From Pseudomonadota bacterium (GTDB lineage: Bacteria > Pseudomonadota > Alphaproteobacteria > Rhizobiales > Devosiaceae), in contig JAEWHZ010000036.1 of NCBI GenBank assembly GCA_023387585.1, positions 1 to 7,001 of the forward strand: a DNA stretch of 7,001 nucleotides. The letters are read 5' to 3'. Made by a program: the position numbers and the translations under genes. Shown here piece by piece: positions 1 through 5,236 of this stretch (positions within the stretch are counted from its first letter, which is position 1; each line of letters opens with the position of its first letter). The notes below the pieces were generated by a model. That model saw only the letters and a list, made by a program, of their open reading frames with translations, did not search any database and was not told where the DNA came from.

Positions 1-455
1 AGCGGCGGGCCGAAACCCTCGAGATAGGAGGCGTTGCCGCCGGCCGCGATGGCGCCCAGCGTGCGCCCGTGGAACGAGCCGGTGAAGGCGATGATCTCGT
101 AGCGGTCCGGCTCGCCCTTGTCGTAGAAATAGCGCCGCGCCGACTTGATGGCGCATTCCATGGCTTCCGTGCCCGAATTGGTGAAGAACACCGCATCGGC
201 GAAGGTGGCGTCGACCAGCCGCTGGCCCAGCCGCTCCTGCTCGGGAATGGTGAACACGTTCGAGGTGTGCCACACCTTCTCGGCGGCCTGCTTGAGCGCG
301 GCGACGACATGGGGGTCGCCGTAGCCCAGCGCGTTCACCGCGATGCCGGAATGGAAGTCGAGGAACTCGGTGCCGTCCTGCGCATAAAGACGCACGCCCT
401 CGCCGCGCTCGAAGGCGAGGTCGGACCGGGCGTAGGTGCCATAGAGCGCGGACAT
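1..455 (-). CDS. argD: Acetylornithine aminotransferase, N-terminal part (cut by left edge)
   Basis: Class-III, PLP-dependent aminotransferase. The family converts N-acetylglutamate 5-semialdehyde plus glutamate to N-acetylornithine and 2-oxoglutarate in cytosolic arginine synthesis; some members also act in the lysine (succinyl-diaminopimelate) pathway. About 151 residues are visible. They begin MSALYGTYARSDLAFERGEG, followed by the ArgD-like LDFHSGIAVNALGYGDPHV (residues 32-50), the cofactor-phosphate loop FTNSGTEAMECA (91-102) and SFHGRT (127-132). The PLP-binding lysine, expected near residue 250, lies outside the window. The ATG at 455 is preceded by GAGGAG with a 6-nt spacer, which fixes the start. 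The gene is divergent from gcrA. Related aminotransferases (AstC, GabT, ornithine aminotransferase) share the fold, but the N-terminal motifs fit ArgD best. In rhizobia argF follows argD; that position is off the edge here. Confidence 0.93.
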   Translation of the reverse strand, partial: MSALYGTYARSDLAFERGEGVRLYAQDGTEFLDFHSGIAVNALGYGDPHVVAALKQAAEKVWHTSNVFTIPEQERLGQRLVDATFADAVFFTNSGTEAMECAIKSARRYFYDKGEPDRYEIIAFTGSFHGRTLGAIAAGGNASYLEGFGPP

Positions 456-570
456 GTCAAGCTCCTCGGGGCTTGTTGTTGCAAAGATGACTCAGGGGCG
501 CGAATTCCGCCGCACGGCTGTGGAAGAAAGCGTGAACATCACCTGCTTTCCGGCCGTTTTCAAGCACGGC

Positions 571-599
571 AATAAGGGCTATTCGGCCCCTAAAGTCAA
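571..599 (-). promoter_or_regulatory. Candidate sigma-70 promoter for argD
   Basis: On the minus strand TTGACT (599-594) matches five of six bases of the -35 consensus. It is followed after 17 nt by CTTATT (576-571), a weak -10. Transcription would start near 564, giving a leader of roughly 110 nt before argD. The -35 is good but the -10 is poor, so this is only the best candidate in the gap. Confidence 0.3.
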
Positions 600-688
600 C
601 GTATCCGGCGCAAGTCGCTGATTTGATTCGCGCTTCGCGCCAGGCCTGTGCACAGCCCGGTTATCCCAAGGGAAATACCCGCCGACTC

Positions 689-718
689 TTGATCCCGATT
701 CCTCCCCTGGCCTACTAT
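689..718 (+). promoter_or_regulatory. Candidate gcrA promoter
   Basis: TTGATC (689-694) and TACTAT (713-718) are separated by 18 nt, and each matches four of six sigma-70 consensus bases. A GATTC site (697-701) lies in the spacer and a GACTC (684-688) directly precedes the -35, a layout reminiscent of GcrA-dependent promoters in Caulobacter. A start near 725 would give a leader of about 108 nt beginning at the 724-763 hairpin. No other pair in the region looked better, but the match is modest. Confidence 0.35.
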
Positions 719-723
719 CCCGC

Positions 724-763
724 CTATCGGGGACACGATATCTCGTGCTGCGGACCCCGATGG
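724..763 (+). other. Potential hairpin in gcrA leader
   Basis: Outer arms CTATCGGGG (724-732) and CCCCGATGG (755-763) pair over 9 bp with one G-U wobble. Inside, CACGA (734-738) pairs with TCGTG (743-747) across the 4-nt loop TATC. The two stems are separated by 1 nt on one side and 7 nt on the other. If transcription starts near 725, this structure sits at the extreme 5' end of the mRNA. Function unknown; it could equally be a protein-binding site. Confidence 0.4.
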
Positions 764-786
764 CATACGACTTGTAGGGGTTGTAG

Positions 787-809
787 GCTGCCATGCCGTC
801 AATGGCAGC
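787..809 (+). repeat. 8-bp inverted repeat just upstream of the gcrA ribosome-binding site
   Basis: GCTGCCAT (787-794) and ATGGCAGC (802-809) are perfect inverted repeats around a 7-nt spacer. The right arm ends 2 nt before the GGAAAAGGA stretch (812-820) that probably serves as the gcrA ribosome-binding site. Each arm also carries an ATG (793, 802) in a frame different from gcrA. It could form an RNA hairpin affecting translation or be a DNA operator. Confidence 0.45.
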
Positions 810-832
810 GCGGAAAAGGATTCTGTTTCGCG

Positions 833-1411
833 ATGGGTTCAGATACGCAACCGGCCGGCTGGAGCGACGAACGCGTCGAACTTCTGAAAAAGCTCTGGAT
901 GGAAGGCCTGTCCGCCAGCCAGATCGCTGGCCAGCTCGGCGACGGGGTGACCCGCAACGCGGTCATCGGCAAGGTTCACCGCCTGAAGCTGTCGGCGCGG
1001 GCCAAGCCGCAATCGAGCGCCCCGCGTCCGCGGCCGGCGCAGCGTCCGCCCGTGCGGCGGCCGGGAATGGGCATGAGCGGCGGCAGCGGTTCGGGCGGCG
1101 GGCTCGGCGGCGCGCGGCCGGCCATGCGCCAAAGCATGGCGCGCCCGCAGACCATCGGGGCGACGGCACTGGCCGCGAGCCCCGAGGCCGAGGTCGAGCT
1201 GCAGACGGCGCCCGACCTGCAGGAGCTCTATATCCCCGAAGACAAGCGCCTCAGCCTGCTGGAGCTCAACGAGCACACCTGCAAGTGGCCGATCGGCGAT
1301 CCCCTGGGCAAGGACTTCTATTTCTGTGGCGGGCACGCGCGCGAGGGAGCGCCCTATTGCGAGTTCCACAGCCGGCGCGCCTATCATCAGGTCGAACGAA
1401 AAAAGCGCTGA
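833..1411 (+). CDS. gcrA: GcrA cell-cycle transcriptional regulator
   Basis: GcrA is an alphaproteobacterial sigma-70 cofactor that activates promoters with CcrM-methylated GANTC sites, controlling replication, division and polarity genes. The 192-residue product (Caulobacter GcrA is about 173) starts MGSDTQPAGWSDERVELLKK. Residues 10-54 are the DNA-binding helix-turn-helix, with GLSASQIAGQLGDGVTRNAV (25-44) then IGKVHRL. Residues about 58-108 form a low-complexity Pro/Arg then Gly/Ser linker. The conserved C-terminal sigma-binding region (about 140-185) reads LLELNEHTCKWPIGDP and ends with CGGH and YCEFHSRRAYH; its Cys/His pattern is suggestive of metal binding but unproven. The ATG at 833 is chosen because family members begin almost directly with the W-[ST]-DER motif. 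AAGGA (816-820) lies 12 nt upstream, a rather long spacing. The gene is convergent with phoB across a shared terminator. Confidence 0.95.
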   Translation: MGSDTQPAGWSDERVELLKKLWMEGLSASQIAGQLGDGVTRNAVIGKVHRLKLSARAKPQSSAPRPRPAQRPPVRRPGMGMSGGSGSGGGLGGARPAMRQSMARPQTIGATALAASPEAEVELQTAPDLQELYIPEDKRLSLLELNEHTCKWPIGDPLGKDFYFCGGHAREGAPYCEFHSRRAYHQVERKKR

Positions 1412-1430
1412 TAAACGCATTCTGAACGGC

Positions 1431-1464
1431 AAAAAGGCCGGGTCCAGCGGGACCCGGCCTTTTT
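1431..1464. terminator. Bidirectional rho-independent terminator (gcrA / phoB)
   Basis: Arms AAAAAGGCCGGGTCC (1431-1445) and GGACCCGGCCTTTTT (1450-1464) pair perfectly over 15 bp around the 4-nt loop AGCG. A T run follows the GC-rich stem on the plus strand and, because of the A run on the left, also on the minus strand. It lies 19 nt past the gcrA stop and 20 nt past the phoB stop, so it can end both convergent transcripts. Confidence 0.95.
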
Positions 1465-1484
1465 CGTTCATCCGGAGTCGTCGT

Positions 1485-2192
1485 TCAGCCCGCCTTGTCG
1501 AAACGCTCGTCGAAGGCGTAGCCGGCGCCGCGCACGGTACGGATCGGATCGGCGGTGCGGCCGCGATTGATCGCCTTGCGCAACCGTCCCACATGGACGT
1601 CGACCGTGCGCTCGTCGACATAGACGTCGTTCCCCCACACCCCGTCCAGGAGCTGCTCGCGCGAATAGACGCGGCCGGGATGGCGCATGAGATATTCGAG
1701 CAGGCGATATTCGGTCGGGCCCAGATGCACCTCGCGGCCCGAGCGGCGCACGCGGTGAGCGGTGCGGTCGAGCTCGAGATCGCCGGCGCGCAGCACCGCG
1801 GTCACCAGCAGCGGGCTCGAGCGGCGCAAAAGCGCGGCGATGCGCGCCAGCAGCTCGGGCACCGAGAACGGTTTGACGACATAGTCGTCGGCGCCGGTGG
1901 CCAGCCCGCGCACGCGCTCCTCCTCCTCGCCGCGCGCCGTGGTCATGATGATCGGCACGCGCGCTGTCTCCTCGCGCGCCCGCCAGCGCCGGCACAGCTC
2001 GAGCCCGGAGAGGCCCGGCAGCATCCAGTCGAGCAGGATCAGGTCGGGTATGGTCTCCTGCATCAGGGCGGCGGCCTCGTCGCCGCTCTCGGCGGTGAGC
2101 ACGCGATAGCCCTCGGCCTCGAGATTGTAGCGCAAAAGGATGGCCAAGTCGGCCTCGTCCTCGACCACGAGGATGGTGGCAGCGATCGTCAT
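1485..2192 (-). CDS. phoB: Phosphate regulon response regulator PhoB
   Basis: OmpR/PhoB-family response regulator of 235 residues (E. coli PhoB has 229). When phosphorylated by PhoR it binds Pho boxes and recruits sigma-70 RNA polymerase to phosphate-starvation genes. The receiver domain (6-120) has the acidic pair E11-D12, phospho-acceptor D55 in LLDWMLPG, T85 in MTTARGEEEERVRGL and K107 in VVKPF, corresponding to E. coli D53, T83 and K105. The winged-helix domain (about 136-230) includes LGPTEYRLLEYLMRHPGRVY, DERTVDVHVGRLRK and IRTVRGAGYAF. All key residues are present. It is the last gene of the operon, 16 nt after phoU. Its own Shine-Dalgarno is weak (GGGA close to the ATG), which suggests translational coupling to phoU. 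It ends at the shared terminator. Confidence 0.97.
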   Translation of the reverse strand: MTIAATILVVEDEADLAILLRYNLEAEGYRVLTAESGDEAAALMQETIPDLILLDWMLPGLSGLELCRRWRAREETARVPIIMTTARGEEEERVRGLATGADDYVVKPFSVPELLARIAALLRRSSPLLVTAVLRAGDLELDRTAHRVRRSGREVHLGPTEYRLLEYLMRHPGRVYSREQLLDGVWGNDVYVDERTVDVHVGRLRKAINRGRTADPIRTVRGAGYAFDERFDKAG

Positions 2193-2208
2193 CGTCCCAA
2201 TGTCCGTC

Positions 2209-2919
2209 TCAAGCCTTGATCTGGCGCCGGCTCAGCGCGGCCGTATCGTCCGAGACCAGATGCCCGGTTTCGAGATAATAGGCCCGTTCGGCGATGTTGG
2301 TGGCGTGGTCGCCGATGCGCTCGAGGTTCTTGGCGCAGAACAAGAGGTGCGTGCAGGCGGTGATGTTGCGCGGATCCTCCATCATATAGGTGAGCAGCTC
2401 GCGGAACAGCGAGGTGTACATGGCGTCCACCTCCTCGTCGCGATTGCACACCTCGATGGCGGCGGCGGCGTCGCCGGCGGCATAGGCATCGAGCGCGGCC
2501 TTGATCTGGCGCATGGCCATATTGGTCATGTTCTTGACGCCGTTGTAGAATTTGGGCTGCAGATTCAGCCCTTCGAGCTTGAGCGAACGCCGCGCCAGCT
2601 GCTTGGCCATGTCGCCGACACGCTCGAGATCGGAGGCGACGTGGATCGCGGTGATCACGGCGCGCAGGTCGCCCGCCATGGGCTGGCGCCGGGCGATGAT
2701 CGACACGGCCATCTCGTCGATCTGGCGCTGCATGTCGTCGATGCGCCGGTCGGCGAGCACGGTCACGTCGGCCAGCTCGCGATCGAGCGTGAGCAGCGAC
2801 TTGGTGCCGTTCTCGATGGCGACTTCCACCTGCCCGCCCATCTCGGCGATGGTCTGGGCCAGCTGGGTGAGTTCCTCGTCATAGGAGGAAACGATGTGTT
2901 CCGAGGTGATGCCGGACAT
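2209..2919 (-). CDS. phoU: Phosphate signalling protein PhoU
   Basis: Cytoplasmic all-helical regulator of 236 residues, the usual family length. It is needed to keep the Pho regulon off when phosphate is plentiful and is thought to link the PstSCAB transporter to PhoR. The two three-helix PhoU repeats are visible, each with the metal-binding E-x-x-x-D signature: DLERVGDMA (97-105; E99, D103) and NLERIGDHATN (198-208; E200, D204). AGGGGA (2934-2929) sits 9 nt before the ATG at 2919, supporting this start. An 86-nt gap separates it from pstB, so phoU has its own ribosome-binding site and a hairpin in front. Confidence 0.97.
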   Translation of the reverse strand: MSGITSEHIVSSYDEELTQLAQTIAEMGGQVEVAIENGTKSLLTLDRELADVTVLADRRIDDMQRQIDEMAVSIIARRQPMAGDLRAVITAIHVASDLERVGDMAKQLARRSLKLEGLNLQPKFYNGVKNMTNMAMRQIKAALDAYAAGDAAAAIEVCNRDEEVDAMYTSLFRELLTYMMEDPRNITACTHLLFCAKNLERIGDHATNIAERAYYLETGHLVSDDTAALSRRQIKA

Positions 2920-2973
2920 TGGTGACTATCCCCTGTGGCTGGAAACGCCAGATTCCTGTTTTGTCGTGAGGCG

Positions 2974-2996
2974 GGGAAAAGTCCGAAACTCTTCCC
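2974..2996 (-). other. Hairpin between pstB and phoU
   Basis: Read on the minus strand, GGGAAGAGT (2996-2988) pairs with ACTTTTCCC (2982-2974) over 9 bp including one G-U, around the 5-nt loop TTCGG. No T run follows, so it is not a standard terminator. It may be an mRNA processing or stability element within the pst-pho transcript. Length and position argue weakly against chance. Confidence 0.5.
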
Positions 2997-3005
2997 GGTC
3001 CCATT

Positions 3006-3839
3006 CTAGCCGATGCGGCCGGTGATGTAGTCCTGCGTCTGCTTATGGACCGGGTTGGTGAAGATCTGCTCGGTCGCCCCTTCCTCGATCAGCTTGCCCA
3101 GATGGAAGAAGGCGGTCTTCTGGCTGACGCGGGCGGCCTGCTGCATCGAGTGGGTGACGATGACGATGGTGAAGGATTCACGCAGTTCGTCGATCAGCTC
3201 CTCGATGACGGCGGTGGCGATGGGATCGAGCGCCGAGCACGGCTCGTCCATCAGCAGCACTTCGGGCCTGGTGGCGATGGCGCGCGCGATGCACAGGCGC
3301 TGCTGCTGGCCGCCGGACAGGCCCGTGCCGGGCTCGTGCAGCCGGTCCTTGACCTCCTCGAACAGCCCCGCCTTCTTGAGCGAATAGACGACCAGTTCCT
3401 CGAGCTCGGACTTGCTGGCGGCGATGCCGTGGATGCGCGGGCCGTAGGCGACGTTCTCGAAGATCGACTTGGGGAACGGGTTGGGCTTCTGGAACACCAT
3501 GCCGACGCGGGCGCGCAGTTCGACCACGTCGAGATCGCGGTCGTAGATGTCCTCGTCGTCGAGGGTGATGCTGCCGCCGACGCGGCAGCCCTCGATGGTG
3601 TCGTTCATGCGGTTGATGCAGCGCAGGAAGGTGGATTTCCCGCAGCCCGAGGGACCGATGAACGCCATGACCGAGCGGTCGGGAATGTCGACCGACACGT
3701 TGAACAGCGCCTGCTTGGCGCCGTAATGCACCGTGACGTCCCGGGCCTGCACGCGGGCCCTGCGGTCGACCGGGAGTTCGGAGCCATCCATCTTCATCGC
3801 CTTCTGCGTCGTTTTGATCTGGCCGGCCATCATGTCCAT
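3006..3839 (-). CDS. pstB: Phosphate ABC transporter ATP-binding protein PstB
   Basis: ATPase of the high-affinity phosphate importer (PstSCAB); two copies sit on the cytoplasmic face of PstC/PstA. The 277-residue product shows Walker A GPSGCGKST (62-70), Q-loop FQKPNPFP (Q117), signature LSGGQQQR (174-181), Walker B VLLMDEP (194-200) and switch H230 in VTHS. FQKPNPFP and the ending HKQTQDYITGRIG are characteristic of PstB. The ATG at 3839 is preceded by GGGAG at 7 nt, and the preceding gene pstA ends 20 nt upstream. An upstream in-frame extension to 3992 would overlap pstA and is not supported. ATGs at 3833 and 3830 are less likely alternatives. The roughly 20-residue lead before the ABC domain makes it slightly longer than E. 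coli PstB (257). Confidence 0.97.
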   Translation of the reverse strand: MDMMAGQIKTTQKAMKMDGSELPVDRRARVQARDVTVHYGAKQALFNVSVDIPDRSVMAFIGPSGCGKSTFLRCINRMNDTIEGCRVGGSITLDDEDIYDRDLDVVELRARVGMVFQKPNPFPKSIFENVAYGPRIHGIAASKSELEELVVYSLKKAGLFEEVKDRLHEPGTGLSGGQQQRLCIARAIATRPEVLLMDEPCSALDPIATAVIEELIDELRESFTIVIVTHSMQQAARVSQKTAFFHLGKLIEEGATEQIFTNPVHKQTQDYITGRIG

Positions 3840-3859
3840 AGCAGGGCTCCCATGGGGTT

Positions 3860-5236
3860 TTAAGCGCGGCGCTCGAGGCGCGAGCGCAGGAAGATCGCGA
3901 CCGCGTTCAGCACGATCATCAGCGACAGCAGGACGATGATCGCGGCCGAGGTGCGCGCCTCGAAGAAATTGCGGTTCTCGTTGCCCTGCCACAGATAGAT
4001 CTGCACCGGCAGCGCCGAGGCCTGGTCGAACGGTGTCGACGGGATCGAGGCGACGAAGGCGTTCATACCGATCAGCAGCAGCGGGGCGGTCTCGCCCAGC
4101 GCCTGGGCGACGCCGATGATGGTCGCGGTCAGGATCGAGGGGAAGGTGACCGGCAGCACGTGGTGGAACACCATCTGGGTGCGCGAGGCGCCGAGCCCGA
4201 GCGCCGCCTGGCGCAGCGAGGGCGGCACGCCCTTGAGCGCGGCGCGGGTGGCGATGATGATGGTGGGCAGCGTCATCAGCGTCAGCACCAGCCCGCCGGC
4301 GATCGGCGCCGAGAGCGGCAGGCGGAAATAATTGATGAACGCCGCCGCCCCGAGCAGGCCGAAGACGATGGACGGCACGGCGGCGAGATTGTTGATCGTC
4401 ACCTCGATGAGGTCGGTGAGGCGCGAGCGCGGCGCGAATTCCTCGAGATAGATGGCGCTCGCCACCCCGATCGGCACCGCGAGCACGATGACGATCAGAA
4501 GCATGTAGAGCGAGCCCATGAAAGCGCCGGCAAGACCCGCCGAGGCCGGGGCGGCGCGGCTGTCGACATTGGTGAAGATCGACCAGGAGAAGCCGAAGCG
4601 GATGACGCCTTCCTCGAGCAGCTGGTCGGCGAGCGCGCGGGCCGGCGCCGAAAGCTGCTGCTGGGCGTCGCCGAGCGAGCGGTTGATGGTGCCCTTGAGC
4701 CAGTTGTCGACATTGGCCGAGGCCAGCACCTCGATCGGCACGGTCTGGCCAAGCAGGCCCGGATCGCGCACGAAGCGGTCGCGGATGGCGAGGCGCTCCG
4801 AGGTCTCGACGATGCTCTGCACCTGGCGCGTATCGATCTCGTAGCCTTCGGGGGCGACGTTGCGCACGGCGCGCTCGACGATGACGTTCCAGTTGAGCAT
4901 GGCCACTTGGCGCTGCCAGGCGAGGCTGGCGCCGCGGAACTCGGCCTCCGAGGCGAAATCGGCCCGCTGCGGTGCCGGTTCGACATCGATGACCTCGGGG
5001 TCGTAATGCACCTCCAGCATCACATAGGCCTGCTGGAAGGCCGGCAGGCCCTTGGACAGGATGGTGGTGAACAGGATGGCGACGAAGCCGAGCGCGAGCA
5101 CGATGCCGGCGAGCCCGAGGCCGCGGAAGATCATCTCGGCGCGGTGGCGCCGCGCCAGCCCCTTTCGCACGCGGGCGCGCGTCTGGTCCGGCGTGGCGAC
5201 GGGGGGCGAGGCGGGGGCGGGCGAGGTGTCGGCCAT
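3860..5236 (-). CDS. pstA: Phosphate ABC transporter permease PstA (long form)
   Basis: Membrane permease paired with PstC. The 458-residue protein is much longer than E. coli PstA (about 296). A Pro/Ala-rich, then basic, cytoplasmic head (1-35) precedes the first membrane helix (about 39-62). Residues about 63-230 form a hydrophilic, probably periplasmic insert. From 236 on is the binding-protein-dependent permease domain with helices near 238-262, 283-304, 312-332, 366-391 and 430-450. The coupling EAA loop appears as LRQAALGLGASRTQMVFHHV (341-360) followed by LP. The insert corresponds to a domain of unknown function recalled as Pfam DUF3333 in alphaproteobacterial PstA; this was not searched. 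The start ATG overlaps the pstC stop (TAATG at 5238-5234), with GGGAG 11 nt upstream. A longer in-frame opening reaching 6466 merely reads through pstC out of frame. Confidence 0.95.
   Translation of the reverse strand: MADTSPAPASPPVATPDQTRARVRKGLARRHRAEMIFRGLGLAGIVLALGFVAILFTTILSKGLPAFQQAYVMLEVHYDPEVIDVEPAPQRADFASEAEFRGASLAWQRQVAMLNWNVIVERAVRNVAPEGYEIDTRQVQSIVETSERLAIRDRFVRDPGLLGQTVPIEVLASANVDNWLKGTINRSLGDAQQQLSAPARALADQLLEEGVIRFGFSWSIFTNVDSRAAPASAGLAGAFMGSLYMLLIVIVLAVPIGVASAIYLEEFAPRSRLTDLIEVTINNLAAVPSIVFGLLGAAAFINYFRLPLSAPIAGGLVLTLMTLPTIIIATRAALKGVPPSLRQAALGLGASRTQMVFHHVLPVTFPSILTATIIGVAQALGETAPLLLIGMNAFVASIPSTPFDQASALPVQIYLWQGNENRNFFEARTSAAIIVLLSLMIVLNAVAIFLRSRLERRA

Larger units (their letters stand above)
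489..823. promoter_or_regulatory. Cluster of five GANTC (CcrM-type) methylation sites
   Basis: GANTC occurs at 489-493 (GACTC), 625-629 (GATTC), 684-688 (GACTC), 697-701 (GATTC) and 819-823 (GATTC). In alphaproteobacteria CcrM methylates the adenine of GANTC, and GcrA acts with sigma-70 at promoters carrying methylated GANTC. The 684 and 697 sites overlap or abut the candidate gcrA promoter, and the 819 site lies just after the purine-rich ribosome-binding region. Chance predicts one to two sites in 377 bp, and by eye I found only about five in the remaining 6.6 kb. The enrichment is visible in the sequence; the regulatory role is inferred. Confidence 0.6.
456..832. other. Divergent argD-gcrA intergenic region
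   Basis: This 377-bp stretch holds no credible gene. Open frames crossing it are unsupported extensions or antisense readings. It contains a candidate argD promoter (571-599, minus), a candidate gcrA promoter (689-718, plus) and five GANTC sites. It also has a tandem TTCGCGC heptamer (627-640), a 10-bp palindrome CTGTGCACAG (646-655), a TTGTAGG direct repeat (772-778 and 781-787) and two potential leader hairpins (724-763 and 787-809). Its base composition is more mixed than the flanking genes, as expected of a regulatory region. Confidence 0.75.

Noticed and set aside
69..575. Plus-strand open frame opposite argD
   Set aside because: It is antisense to clear ArgD coding sequence, with no recognisable motif.
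661..669. Possible DnaA box TTATCCCAA near the gcrA promoter
   Set aside because: DnaA is known to affect gcrA in Caulobacter, but this sequence differs from TTATCCACA at two bases and has no partner box, so it is too weak to call.
623..832. In-frame 70-codon extension of gcrA upstream of 833
   Set aside because: GcrA proteins begin close to the W-[ST]-DER motif. The extension has no family similarity, and it crosses the candidate promoter and both leader hairpins.
839..1621. Minus-strand open frame across gcrA and the phoB 3' end
   Set aside because: It runs through the perfect terminator and opposite two well-identified genes, with no coherent protein features.
2920..3005. Pho box upstream of phoU
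   Set aside because: No pair of CTGTCAT-like 7-mers with 4-nt spacing is visible; the operon Pho box is expected upstream of pstS, outside the window.
3045..3863. Long plus-strand open frame opposite pstB
   Set aside because: It is antisense to a fully supported PstB. Its protein is Asp/His/Arg-rich without recognisable motifs, typical of frames opened by high GC at third codon positions.
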